Positions 1-8,808 of a stretch of 64,000 nt of DNA are shown here, one piece after another. The stretch is from NCBI GenBank assembly GCA_030428105.1, contig JAUIBE010000007.1, positions 61,001 through 125,000 on the forward strand, in the 5' to 3' direction. Numbering within the stretch: position 1 is the first letter of the stretch; every line of letters starts with the position of its first letter. This stretch comes from Gammaproteobacteria bacterium (GTDB taxonomy: Bacteria; Pseudomonadota; Gammaproteobacteria; Xanthomonadales; SZUA-36). The translations under genes were made by a program, and so were the position numbers. The notes under the pieces were generated by a model. It saw only the letters and a program-made list of their open reading frames with translations. It was not told the origin of the DNA and made no database searches.

Positions 1-715
1 GCTCGTCGGTGGAATTCAGCATGATGCCCAGGTAGTAGGCGTTGCCAACGCAAACGTCGGCCAGACCGTTGGCCACCGCGCGGATCTGGTCACGGTCACC
101 ACCCTGGGGCGGACGAGCCATATTTTGCACCACGCCGCGCGCCCAGGCTTCGGTGGCTTCATCGCCATTGGCGGCCACCATCGAAGAGACCCAGGCCTGG
201 TTGTAGACGCTGGAGGAAGAACGGATCAGCAGCTTGCCGCGCCAGCGCTCATCGGCCAGTTCTTCGTAGGTGGTGATGGCGCCCTCTTCCACGCGTTCGT
301 CCGACACCATGATGATGCGGGCGCGGGCTGTGAACGGCCACCAGTAACCCTCCGGGTCACGCAGCAACTCCGGCGTGGCGGTGGCCAGCACCTCCGACTG
401 CAGCGGCTGCAACAAACCCTGCTCTTTGGCCAACTGCAGGCGCCCGGCATCGACCGTGATCAGCAGGTCGGCTGGGCTGTTTTCACCTTCGGCCTTGAGC
501 CTTTCAATCAGCTGGTCGGCATCGGCGTTCACCACTTTCACCTCGATGCCGGTTTGCTGGGTAAACAGCGCATTGACCTCCTGGTCGATGCCGTAATGGC
601 GGTGCGAGTAGATATTCAGGGTTTGCTGGGCCAGGGCCGGGCCGGACAGGCCAAGCGCGGCAACCAGGGCCAGGGCGGCGCGACCACAACGGGCCGCAAG
701 GGAAGCAGCTTGCAT
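1..715 (-). CDS. Fe(3+) ABC transporter substrate-binding protein (3' end outside window)
   Basis: Periplasmic ferric-iron binding protein of the FbpA/FutA family, delivering Fe3+ to an ABC importer. About 238 codons are present; the C-terminus runs off the left edge. Seen: a signal peptide ending near ALAQQ, the family opening NIYSHRHYGIDQ, the inner motif RPPQGGDRDQIRAVANG and, at the edge, a tyrosine pair (NAYYLGIM) like the one that coordinates iron in this family. The ATG at 715 is preceded by AGAGG. A sigma-70 promoter overlapped by a Fur box lies just upstream (779-806), which independently supports an iron role. Permease and ATPase genes, if adjacent, lie outside the window. Confidence 0.93.
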   Translation of the reverse strand, partial: MQAASLAARCGRAALALVAALGLSGPALAQQTLNIYSHRHYGIDQEVNALFTQQTGIEVKVVNADADQLIERLKAEGENSPADLLITVDAGRLQLAKEQGLLQPLQSEVLATATPELLRDPEGYWWPFTARARIIMVSDERVEEGAITTYEELADERWRGKLLIRSSSSVYNQAWVSSMVAANGDEATEAWARGVVQNMARPPQGGDRDQIRAVANGLADVCVGNAYYLGIMLNSTDE

Positions 716-778
716 ATGAACCTCTTGAAACTGGGACTGGGGAGCCGGTCGAAGCGACCCGTGAATCAACAACTCTAA

Positions 779-806
779 ATGATAGTCATTCTCATTTAAA
801 GGTCAA
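779..806 (-). promoter_or_regulatory. Sigma-70 promoter with overlapping Fur box
   Basis: Read on the minus strand: TTGACC (801-806), a 16-bp spacer and TATCAT (779-784). The 15-bp segment 780-794 (TGATAGTCATTCTCA on the plus strand) matches the 7-1-7 Fur consensus TGATAATnATTATCA at 12 of 14 positions and covers the -10 box and spacer. Binding of Fe-Fur here would occlude RNA polymerase. Confidence 0.8.
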
Positions 807-821
807 GTGCAAGCAGCCAGT

Positions 822-1721
822 TTATTCTCCGAGCGATTGCGAAACCCTGGCGATTTCCTGCATGAAGTGGCCCCAGCCGAACGGGTAGTCGGATACATCC
901 ACCGGCCTGGTGAAGCCATCATGCACCAGTACAAGGCGGGTTTTTCCGCCCAGGTCCTCCAGCTCCCAGGTGACTTTCTGGTCGGGCACCGAGGCGTCGC
1001 CGCGCCAATCGGGCCAGGTGATGGCCAGACGCCGGTCCTGTTCGTACTCGAGGATGGTGCAAGGCGGCGGCTCGATGGTCTTGCCATCCTGCTCATAGCT
1101 GAAACCGAAACCGTATTTTCCACCCACTTTGGGCTCCACCACCGGCGCCGGGGCGGGAAACCACTTGCCGATATGTTCCGGGGTAATGAGCACCGCGAAC
1201 ACCGTTGCCGGGCTGGCGTCGATTTCCAGTTCGCAACGCACTTCGGCCTCGGGCCGCGAAAAATCCACCCTGAAAATGGAATCCTTGCCCATCAGGTATT
1301 CCAGCAGGCTACCGGTGTGCACCCGCCACAGGTCATCGACCAACTCGGCCGCGCGGCCGATTTCCGGCAGGGTGTCGAAACGGTGCTCCACGAGCAGGCG
1401 GGTAGCCGGGGAGTCCGTTGCGTCTTCATCGTCACGCAGGCTCAGGGTGACCTCGCTGTCCCGGCCGAGCACCCGCCAGGAGAAACCCAACGCTTTGCCG
1501 GGCTCGAACCGGGTGATGACCTGGTTAGCCTCGGCCTCGCCCGGGGCGCCCACGGTGTAACGGCCCCAAAACCGCATGGCGCCGCCTTCCTTTGGCTCCA
1601 CCATGGCATGTTCGGCAAACCAGCGCTCCAGGGCAGCCGCCTCGATGAGCGCCCTGAACACGGTCGCCCGGTCTGCCGGCAATGGAATCGGGAAGTCGTA
1701 CTGGTATTCATGAGCGGTCAT
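822..1721 (-). CDS. SRPBCC protein with two tandem AHSA1-type domains
   Basis: 299 aa, cytoplasmic. Two START-like/AHSA1 folds in tandem: about residues 6-140 (FPIPLPADRATVFRALIEA..RWF) and about 155-298 (LEIDASPATVFAVLITPEHIGKWF). Single-domain members usually have about 140-160 residues, so this is a duplication or fusion. The start at 1721 is chosen because it overlaps the stop of the ArsR gene in an ATGA, giving translational coupling; an in-frame start further upstream would lie inside the ArsR gene. AHSA1 proteins are often paired with ArsR regulators; the ligand is unknown. Confidence 0.85.
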   Translation of the reverse strand: MTAHEYQYDFPIPLPADRATVFRALIEAAALERWFAEHAMVEPKEGGAMRFWGRYTVGAPGEAEANQVITRFEPGKALGFSWRVLGRDSEVTLSLRDDEDATDSPATRLLVEHRFDTLPEIGRAAELVDDLWRVHTGSLLEYLMGKDSIFRVDFSRPEAEVRCELEIDASPATVFAVLITPEHIGKWFPAPAPVVEPKVGGKYGFGFSYEQDGKTIEPPPCTILEYEQDRRLAITWPDWRGDASVPDQKVTWELEDLGGKTRLVLVHDGFTRPVDVSDYPFGWGHFMQEIARVSQSLGE

Positions 1722-2056
1722 GCCTTGTTCTCCTTGTTCGAGGCAGCTTCCAGCGACTCGGCTGCCTGCTTGATATCCATCATTCGCGCCGACCAGAACA
1801 GCCTGTATGGCGCCAGCCATTTATCCACCTCGGCCAGCGCCTCCGGGCGCAACGAGTAAAAGCGCCGCTGGGCTTGTTTGCGCTGCCGCACCAGCCCGGC
1901 GCGCTTGAGGATGCGCACATGGCGTGAAATGGCCGGGCGACTGACCGGAAAGCGGTCGGCCAACTCACCGGCCCCCACTTCCCCGCCGCGCATCGCATCA
2001 AGGATGGCGCGCCGGGTTGGGTCGGCGATGGCGTCGAATGCATTGTATGTAACCAT
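1718..2056 (-). CDS. ArsR-family winged-helix transcriptional regulator
   Basis: 112 aa. The N-terminal helix carries FDAIADPTRRAILDAM, and the winged helix-turn-helix carries VSRPAISRHVRILKRAGLV, typical of ArsR/SmtB-fold regulators of the subgroup that travels with AHSA1 proteins. No metal-binding Cys pair (ELCVCDL-type) is present, so it is probably not a metal sensor. It overlaps the downstream SRPBCC gene by 4 bp; both are probably autoregulated, though no operator was identified in the 150 bp upstream. Confidence 0.92.
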   Translation of the reverse strand: MVTYNAFDAIADPTRRAILDAMRGGEVGAGELADRFPVSRPAISRHVRILKRAGLVRQRKQAQRRFYSLRPEALAEVDKWLAPYRLFWSARMMDIKQAAESLEAASNKENKA

Positions 2057-2212
2057 TTGGTTAAATTAATTGATTTCAGGTAAGAAAGCAATGCCCCGGA
2101 GATTCGAGATACCAAATTCCGTGAACCTTGCCGGCGCCCCGCCATCCTCTTGTTCCCAGCCCGCAGGACGAATCTTTTACAATGCCGGGCTCATGCCCCC
2201 GCCGATGAACGA

Positions 2213-4558
2213 ATGGAACTGATCGAATCGCTCAAGCTGATTGGCCCGGGTCGCTACTGCAAGCGAACAACGGTCGAAGTCCACCTCGAATTCAGCGAAG
2301 AAGACATCGAAACCGTGGCTTGCGCTGCGCCAACACTGCGCCAGTCCGTTGTTGACCGCTTGCATGCCCTGGGTATCGGCGGGGCAACCCTGCCCGAACT
2401 GCCCGGCGAGGAAAGCAACGGAGTTGTCGTCTACTGCAAGCTGCTCGCTGCGACAGCGGTTGCTGTGCAGCAACACGCCGGCTTCCGCATCACCCACCAC
2501 GCAGGGTTTCGATCGGGAGCCCCCAACTGCGGCTGCGCAGTAGCAGAGTACGACAATGGCGATGCCGGCCTGGAAGCCATGCGCCTGGCCATCGTGGTTA
2601 TGGAGCAGGCACTTCCCGCGCTTTCCCTGCCGATTGCCGACGACGCTGGGCCATCCCCAACCAGCCAACAACTGTTGACGAAATTTCTCGAGTCAGCCGA
2701 GGCGCGACGCCTGCCCGACACCACGCGCGACATCATCGAAGCCGCAGAGGCGCTGGACGTCCCCTGGGTGAACCTGGACCGCGACCCGTACGAAGGCGTG
2801 CGGGGAGACTTCAGAATTCTTCCCAACGGCATGCTCAAGCTGGGCCACGCCTGCCACCAGCGGGTCATCGACGGAACCCTGCCGGTCGATGCCAACCCGC
2901 AGCTAATGGCGCTTGCCCACGACCGTGCTGCGGTCAGGCAGGTGATGAAATTACTGAAGCTGCCCCTGCCGCCGCGACTGGTGGTCGAGACCCAGGTTGG
3001 TGGCGCCACGTTCAAGGCGATATTGTCCAACGCCAGCCTGGTCGCAGTGGTTGAGTTCAGTCACGGAAATCCGGTTGCCGATGTCACTGCCGATATTCCG
3101 GAGCAGACCGTTGAGCTGCTTGGCCGCTGCGCCAGGACGCTGCAGTGTCCGCTGCTGGTGGTGACGCTTGTCAGCACAGACATCACGCAGGCGCTGGATC
3201 AAAACGGTTGCGTGACGTCCCTGGATGTCGCCCCCGACCTGGCCAGGCTGCTACCGGGTCATGCGCTGGTCAATGGCCGGGAAATCCGTGCCCGCGCGGC
3301 TCGCGGCCTGGTGATGCACCTGTTTCCGGAAGGAAAGCCGGCACGCATTCCGCTGGTTTCGGTGACCGGCACCAACGGCAAGTCTACCGTTTGCTTCATG
3401 CTTTCCCGCCTGGTCCGCCAGGCCGGCTTCGAGGTGGGCTGCGTCAGCACCACCGGCCGTTATCTCAACGACCAGCAACTGGAAAGCGGCGATCACGCGG
3501 GCGGAAAATCGCATTTCAGGTTGCTGGAGTCTGCGGACATCGACTTTGCGGTCCTGGAAACCGCCCGCGGCGCAGTGACCGGCCTGGGCCTGGCGTTTGA
3601 TCGCTGTGATGTCTCGGTCTGCACCAATATCACCGACGACCACCTGGGCCAGCGCGGCATTGAAACCGTGGAAGACATGGTGGAGTTGAAATGGTTTATC
3701 ACCAACCTGGCCGCCCGTGCCGTGGTGCTGAATGCCGACGACCCCCACTGCGCAAACCTGCATTCCCGCTTTCCCGACCGGGCGGTGTGGATGGTCTCTC
3801 AGCAACTGGATGCCGCCACCTTGAAACAACGCTTTCCCACAGCGCAGGGTTTTTGCATCACCGCCGACCGAGCTGGCGTGGAGTGGATCAGGCTGGTTAG
3901 CGAAGCGCAGGATGTTGACCTGCTGCCGGTCGCTGAAGTACCCCTCACCGAGAATGGAAAAGCGCGTTTTAACGTTTGCAACACCCTGCAGGCTTGCGCC
4001 GCCGCCTACCTCTCGGGCGCGAACCAGGAGCAGCTTCGCGAAGGCCTGCGATTGTGCCATTCGAACTTCCGCAACAACCCGGGACGGATGAACTTCTTCG
4101 ATGGCCTGCCTTTCAGGGTGCTGTTTGACTTTGCCCACAACGAGGCCGGCTTCGAAGCCCTTTGCGCGTTCACCAACCAGCTCGAGGTGCCGGGGCTACG
4201 CCGGATCATCATTACCCCACGCGGCGACTCGACGGACGAAGTCCTCTCGGCGCTGGCCCTGGCGGTCGCGGAAGGATACGATTACTTTTACTGCAACGAG
4301 CACCCCAGGTCGTCGCAACGGGCGCCTGGTGAAACGCCGGACTTGCTAGCAAAATCGCTGCTTGAGCACGGCGTGGCAAAATCGCGCATCACTGTCTACG
4401 AGGACGAGTCTATTCTTGAGGATGTCCTGGATCAGTGCAGGCCGGGTGATTTACTGGTCGCTACCACGACCACCATTCACCTGCACGAGCAGTGGGCGAC
4501 ACTCGAGAAATTCAAACACAGGCTACAAGCCAAAACGGAAGGCAAATTGGATGACTAA
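2213..4558 (+). CDS. Cyanophycin-synthetase-like Mur ligase with degenerate ATP-grasp region
   Basis: 781 aa from the ATG at 2213. An in-frame TTG at 2150 would add 21 residues without clear homology, and a TACAAT -10-like hexamer at 2178-2183 favours 2213. Order: N-terminal CphA-like domain (residues about 1-150, RRTTVEV-like opening CKRTTVEVHLEFSEEDIE); about 200 residues in the place of the CphA ATP-grasp, without a recognisable YPVVVKP lysine strand or Gly-rich loop; then a full Mur ligase module with P-loop VTGTNGKST near residue 384, ETARGAVTGLGLAFDRCDV, TNITDDHLG and a C-terminal DFAHNEAGFEAL near 638. CphA needs both active sites, so polymer synthesis is doubtful; ATP-dependent amide-bond formation by the Mur half is the safest call. 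Its stop overlaps the next gene by 8 bp. Confidence 0.82.
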   Translation: MELIESLKLIGPGRYCKRTTVEVHLEFSEEDIETVACAAPTLRQSVVDRLHALGIGGATLPELPGEESNGVVVYCKLLAATAVAVQQHAGFRITHHAGFRSGAPNCGCAVAEYDNGDAGLEAMRLAIVVMEQALPALSLPIADDAGPSPTSQQLLTKFLESAEARRLPDTTRDIIEAAEALDVPWVNLDRDPYEGVRGDFRILPNGMLKLGHACHQRVIDGTLPVDANPQLMALAHDRAAVRQVMKLLKLPLPPRLVVETQVGGATFKAILSNASLVAVVEFSHGNPVADVTADIPEQTVELLGRCARTLQCPLLVVTLVSTDITQALDQNGCVTSLDVAPDLARLLPGHALVNGREIRARAARGLVMHLFPEGKPARIPLVSVTGTNGKSTVCFMLSRLVRQAGFEVGCVSTTGRYLNDQQLESGDHAGGKSHFRLLESADIDFAVLETARGAVTGLGLAFDRCDVSVCTNITDDHLGQRGIETVEDMVELKWFITNLAARAVVLNADDPHCANLHSRFPDRAVWMVSQQLDAATLKQRFPTAQGFCITADRAGVEWIRLVSEAQDVDLLPVAEVPLTENGKARFNVCNTLQACAAAYLSGANQEQLREGLRLCHSNFRNNPGRMNFFDGLPFRVLFDFAHNEAGFEALCAFTNQLEVPGLRRIIITPRGDSTDEVLSALALAVAEGYDYFYCNEHPRSSQRAPGETPDLLAKSLLEHGVAKSRITVYEDESILEDVLDQCRPGDLLVATTTTIHLHEQWATLEKFKHRLQAKTEGKLDD

Positions 4559-7214
4559 AGCAGCAGGATGGACAACGGTAGCCGGCGCGGTTTGTGGCGC
4601 GGTCATGATCAGCGGGTGCAGCACGACACCGTCGAGCGATAGTGGGGCAAACAGCGGGCACAACCCGGTAGTCATCGAGATTCCGGAAAACCCCAAGGGT
4701 GGCAAGGTTCCAACCGACGGCGACTACTGGGGCCTGCGCTACACCTACCCCACTGGCAAGTTCGAGGCCAGTTGGCTGCTGGAAGCCAAGGCGCAGTTCA
4801 ACCGCTCGCCGCAGGGCATGCCGGCCGGCAGGCCCCAGCAGGCGCTGCGCGAGGGCCCGAACGGGGAAACCATGGAAGGGACCACCAACCTGACTCCGGG
4901 GCAATTCACAGCGCTTGGACCCAAGCCCCTGGACGGCGGCTTCGGCCACGTTGCCGGACGTATTAACGTGATCGTGACGCACCCGTCCGACTCCACGATT
5001 GCCTACATCGGTTCTGATGGCGGCGGCATCTGGAAAACCACCGACTGCTGCGACGCCAACACCACCTGGACATCGCTGAATGACGACCCGATGTTCAACT
5101 CCATCGCCATCGGCGACCTGCATCTCGACCCCAATGACCCGGATATCATCTACGGCGGCACCGGCGACCTGCGCTACGGCTCCTATTCCTTCGGCGCGGC
5201 CGGCCTGCTGCGCAGCAAGGATGCCGGCGCCACCTGGGAAATCCTCGGCATGGACGAGTTCAGCCCGGTGTACCCGCAGGATCCGGACGTATTCCCCCAG
5301 TACCAGGCCATTGGCAAGGTGCGAGTGGACCCCAACGACAGCGAAACCATCGTGGTCGGCACCAAGACGGGCCTGTTCCTTTCTTACGATGACGGCGCCA
5401 ACTGGACCGGCCCCTGCCTGACCAACGCCTTTGACGATCAACGCCAGGACACCACCGCAATGGAGTTGGTTGACCTGGGCGCCACCACCGGGATTATCGT
5501 CGGCGTGGGAACACGCGGGCGGGCCACCGCGGTGCAGCCTGATCTTGGCCTCAACGGCGCCAACGGAATCTACAAGGGCACCCTGCCTGCCAGCGGCTGC
5601 CCCACCGACTTCACCCTGACCTCGACATTGCTCACCGGCTGGCCCGCCGGCACCGGCGACGGCCTGCCCTACCCGGTCAACACGGTCGGCCGTATCGAGC
5701 TGGCGATTGCGCCGAGCAACCCGAGCATCATTTACGCCAAGGGCGTTCACGCGGACAGCCTCACGGTACTGGGCGTCTGGCGCAGCGATGATGGCGGCGA
5801 TACCTGGTCGCAGGAAGCCACCTACAGCGACCTGGGCGGTTGTGATTCCGGTGGTGGACAGGCCTGGTACGACGCTGGCATCACGGTGGACCCGAATGAC
5901 CCGGACGTGGTGTTCCTCAGCGACATTGACCTGTACCGCTCAACCAACGGCGCGGATACCTTTACCGACATCACCTGCGGTTACGGCGCCGGCATGCCCA
6001 GCGGCGACGACGTGCATGTCGACCAGCACGCCCGCGCCTTCGTGGCTGGCGACTCCAGCCGCCTGCTGATCGGGAACGACGGCGGTGTGTACTACACCGG
6101 CAACGCCGATGTCGCCAACCCGCGCAGCATGGTGTTCACCCAGCTTAACGACACGCTCAACACCATCGAGTTTTACTCCGGCGACATCACCGCCAACTTC
6201 AACACCTCGGCCAACCCCGGCATTATCGGCGGCGCCCAGGACAATGGCTCCTCGGTTCATGTCTGGAGCGGCGCGCCTTCCGAGGCTGAGTGGGACGAAA
6301 TTCTCGGCGGCGACGGCATCTATGCCCGCATCGAGCCGGTCAACGAGCAACGTTGGTACGCAGAAACCCAGAACGGCTTTGTTCGCGTCTCGCAAACGGG
6401 TCCTTTCGGCAGTTACGGCGCCGCCTGGGGCGCGTGGACCGGCGAACGCCGCGGCTTCCTGTTCCCGTTTGAAATCTACAAGCACGATTGCCCGCCCAGC
6501 GGCTGCGAGCACCTGATTGCCGGCACTTACCGCGTGTGGGAAACCATCCAGGGCGGGATTCCGTCCAATACCTGGTACGTCAACAGCCCCGACCTCACCA
6601 AGGGTGTGCTGGGCGACCGCTCCATCGTCAACCAGCTCGAATTCGGCATTAGCGACGACTCGGTCGTGATCGTGGGCACCAACGACGGCAACGTTCAGTA
6701 TGGCTTCGGCATGGGCCAGGGCACCGCCAACAGCGGCACCTGGGTGGATGTAACCGATGGCAACACGGTGCTGCCCAACCGACCGATCCTGGATGTCTTT
6801 ACCGACCCCGAAACCGCCACCACCGGTTACGCCGCCGTTGGCGGGTTCGATGAGAACACGCCCTCCACCCCGGGCCACGTGTTTCGCGTGATCTGCAATG
6901 CAGACTGCAGCAGCTTTAGCTGGGAGAACAAGTCAGGCAACCTGCCGAATATCCCGGTCAACAGCATCGCGGTGAACCCGCGCAGCCCGAAGCAGGTCTT
7001 TGCAGGCACCGACTGGGGGCTGTACTTCACCGACGATATCGATGCCGCAGATCCCACCTGGACCCGCTTCACCGCCGGCCTGCCACCGGTGATGATCTGG
7101 GACATGGCCATCGACCGGGGCTTCACTACCCTGGCGGTGTTCACCCGCTCGCGCGGCGCCTACGTATGGCCGCTGCCGGACGCGGTGCTCAGCTTCAAGC
7201 AGGGTTTCGAGTAG
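4551..7214 (+). CDS. Large BNR/sortilin-like beta-propeller lipoprotein with C-terminal GFE tag
   Basis: 887 aa. Lipobox ISGC with the lipidated Cys at residue 23. The body consists of BNR/VPS10-like propeller blades: GRINVIVTHPSDSTIAYIGS, SDGGGIWKTTD, LRSKDAGATW, WRSDDGGDTWSQE and FAGTDWGLYFTDD carry the Asp-box type S/T-x-D-x-G-x-x-W. No catalytic set of a sialidase was recognised, so a binding or structural role is as likely as hydrolysis. The start at 4551 lies inside the end of the Mur ligase gene (8-bp overlap), implying coupled translation. The protein ends LSFKQGFE, resembling two other secreted proteins in this window. Confidence 0.85.
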   Translation: MTKAAGWTTVAGAVCGAVMISGCSTTPSSDSGANSGHNPVVIEIPENPKGGKVPTDGDYWGLRYTYPTGKFEASWLLEAKAQFNRSPQGMPAGRPQQALREGPNGETMEGTTNLTPGQFTALGPKPLDGGFGHVAGRINVIVTHPSDSTIAYIGSDGGGIWKTTDCCDANTTWTSLNDDPMFNSIAIGDLHLDPNDPDIIYGGTGDLRYGSYSFGAAGLLRSKDAGATWEILGMDEFSPVYPQDPDVFPQYQAIGKVRVDPNDSETIVVGTKTGLFLSYDDGANWTGPCLTNAFDDQRQDTTAMELVDLGATTGIIVGVGTRGRATAVQPDLGLNGANGIYKGTLPASGCPTDFTLTSTLLTGWPAGTGDGLPYPVNTVGRIELAIAPSNPSIIYAKGVHADSLTVLGVWRSDDGGDTWSQEATYSDLGGCDSGGGQAWYDAGITVDPNDPDVVFLSDIDLYRSTNGADTFTDITCGYGAGMPSGDDVHVDQHARAFVAGDSSRLLIGNDGGVYYTGNADVANPRSMVFTQLNDTLNTIEFYSGDITANFNTSANPGIIGGAQDNGSSVHVWSGAPSEAEWDEILGGDGIYARIEPVNEQRWYAETQNGFVRVSQTGPFGSYGAAWGAWTGERRGFLFPFEIYKHDCPPSGCEHLIAGTYRVWETIQGGIPSNTWYVNSPDLTKGVLGDRSIVNQLEFGISDDSVVIVGTNDGNVQYGFGMGQGTANSGTWVDVTDGNTVLPNRPILDVFTDPETATTGYAAVGGFDENTPSTPGHVFRVICNADCSSFSWENKSGNLPNIPVNSIAVNPRSPKQVFAGTDWGLYFTDDIDAADPTWTRFTAGLPPVMIWDMAIDRGFTTLAVFTRSRGAYVWPLPDAVLSFKQGFE

Positions 7215-7222
7215 CCAAAAAG

Positions 7223-7245
7223 AAAGCGCCCACCAGGGGCGCTTT
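7223..7245. terminator. Bidirectional intrinsic terminator between convergent genes
   Basis: AAAGCGCC / GGCGCTTT stem with a short loop between two convergent genes; a T-rich tract follows on the minus strand. A second inverted repeat, GGCGCGCC-aat-GGCGCGCC, lies at 7257-7275. Confidence 0.7.
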
Positions 7246-7284
7246 CGTACTGCAGGGGCGCGCCAATGGCGCGCCTTTGTACTT

Positions 7285-7869
7285 TTACAGCTGGCGACGA
7301 ACGTAGAGCCCGGCGGACAGCAGCACAAACAGCAAGCCTGCAATGGCCAGCCAGTTGGCCTGGCCTGCCGTTTTTGGCATCACCGGCGCGGCTTCTTCTT
7401 CGTAGATCTCTTCTTCGATGATCTCTTCGGCGATGATTTCTTCTTCGATTACCTCTTCAACCATCTCCTCGACCATCGGAATGGTGAAGTTGCCTTCATC
7501 CATCACGTAGATATTCACTTCCTGGCCAACGGGAAGGTCGTGGACGCGCACTTCCTGGCCATCGATGTGAGCGGTAAAGCCTTTTGGCGGGTAGGTGCGT
7601 TCGCGGTCGCTCCAGGCGCCATCGGCATCCTGGTAGCGGACCGTGGTTGAGTTGGTTCCCTGGGTGGTGATGCGGGCGTGGACTTTGGCGTAGTAAGCGC
7701 CATCACGCTCGACAACCTCGAGGCAGTGCTCGTCGATGCTGGGGGACCGCTCAAGCGCTTCCGCGCTCCAGATGATGTCGTCGCAACCCGGCGCCTGGGC
7801 GTGTGCGGATACAGAAAATGCCGCAGCGCCAAGCAGTGAAATTACTACATGAAAAGATTTGCTCCTCAT
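7285..7869 (-). CDS. Secreted acidic protein with LPXTG-like C-terminal sorting signal (sortase substrate)
   Basis: 194 aa. Signal peptide cleaved after SAHA; a globular part of about 100 residues with two Cys; a strongly acidic stretch near residues 130-160 made of repeated VEE/IIEEE units; then MPKTA (164-168), a hydrophobic helix (LAIAGLLFVLLSAGLYV) and a basic tail RRQL. That is the layout of a cell-wall sorting signal, with Met for Leu in LPXTA. The gene lies 15 bp downstream of a sortase gene on the same strand, so it is the obvious substrate. SD GAGGG precedes the ATG. The globular domain was not recognised. Confidence 0.85.
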   Translation of the reverse strand: MRSKSFHVVISLLGAAAFSVSAHAQAPGCDDIIWSAEALERSPSIDEHCLEVVERDGAYYAKVHARITTQGTNSTTVRYQDADGAWSDRERTYPPKGFTAHIDGQEVRVHDLPVGQEVNIYVMDEGNFTIPMVEEMVEEVIEEEIIAEEIIEEEIYEEEAAPVMPKTAGQANWLAIAGLLFVLLSAGLYVRRQL

Positions 7870-7884
7870 AATGCCCTCATTTGC

Positions 7885-8589
7885 TTAGGTTTCAGAATGT
7901 GGCTGGGCCACCGCCTGGACAATGAATCGCCTGGGCGCATCCCCGACAAAATAGAAGGGGTAGCAGGTCACAAGCGTCAGCGTCTTCTCCTCGGTAGGCG
8001 CCAGCACGTGGGTATCGCTCGGATCAACGATCTGGGTAGAAACGACCCGATATTCGACCAGCCCCCTGGGCGTGGTCAATTCGATGATTTCGTTGTTGTT
8101 GATGTCTTTCAGCGCGCGGAAAAAGCCGTCGCGGTGCCCCGCGATGGCCAGGTTCCCGGTGTTGTGGGAAACCCGTGCGGTGCCTTTTACGCGCGCCACC
8201 CCACGGTTGAGATTATGTTTGTCCGCGCCGTTGTAAACCGGCACCCGGATGGATAGCCGGTCGATGGCGAGAATGGCCAGCGGCAAGTCGCCGCCGACGG
8301 ATACCGACTCTGCGTAGGCGGCTATCCGCTCATCCGACCACAAGCTCTGGTCCGGCGTGGCCGGCGAGTGAGCCGTTGCGGTTGAAGCGGAAGCCGGGGC
8401 AACCAGGGACGAAAAGGCCTCGATGCCGGCCTCGGCCAGCGCCTGTTGGCCAGCGCGGAAATGGAAAAACGCCACCAGCAGGCTGACTCCGGCGGCAAGC
8501 AGCACCAACTCGACTACCGCGGGCTTGCGCCTGCGGCGTACTGCCTGATCGTCTCGCTGCTGAGCTTTGTCCAATCTAACCCGCCCCAT
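7885..8589 (-). CDS. Class D-like sortase (Gram-negative transpeptidase)
   Basis: 234 aa from the ATG at 8589; an in-frame ATG at 8637 is an alternative. An N-terminal membrane helix (VELVLLAAGVSLLVAFFHF) is followed by a sortase barrel. The catalytic triad is readable: His in AIAGHRDGFFRAL, Cys at residue 209 in TLTLVTCYPF, and Arg in the following APRRFIVQ. The TLVTC form is typical of class D sortases. Known role of the family: cleavage within an LPXTG-like motif and transfer to an amine acceptor, here at the inner-membrane/periplasm face. The gene sits immediately upstream of a small MPKTA protein. It lacks the usual VIT/vWA partner of Gram-negative 'marine' sortases nearby. Confidence 0.9.
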   Translation of the reverse strand: MGRVRLDKAQQRDDQAVRRRRKPAVVELVLLAAGVSLLVAFFHFRAGQQALAEAGIEAFSSLVAPASASTATAHSPATPDQSLWSDERIAAYAESVSVGGDLPLAILAIDRLSIRVPVYNGADKHNLNRGVARVKGTARVSHNTGNLAIAGHRDGFFRALKDINNNEIIELTTPRGLVEYRVVSTQIVDPSDTHVLAPTEEKTLTLVTCYPFYFVGDAPRRFIVQAVAQPHSET

Positions 8590-8808
8590 CTCTGGCGCCC
8601 GACACGCATCCGTGGCATCGCGGCACAGGAAGTTCATTAAATGGCATTGAACGATAGCGCGCAAGTATTGCCCGGCGACTACATCATCAGGCCATCCACA
8701 TTGGCGCGTCGTTCAGGTTAAATTCATAAACTCCTGAAATAATGTACCCAGGAAGACCATCGGAGTATTACCCGGTTGTCGTCCAACAACGATTGGCTGG
8801 AGGCCAAC

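Noticed and set aside
2213..4558. Naming the ligase cyanophycin synthetase (cphA)
   Set aside because: The ATP-grasp half that adds aspartate lacks its motifs and no cyanophycinase is nearby.
4512..5750. A 412-codon minus-strand reading frame
   Set aside because: Antisense to the propeller lipoprotein; no domain, and composition typical of a shadow frame.
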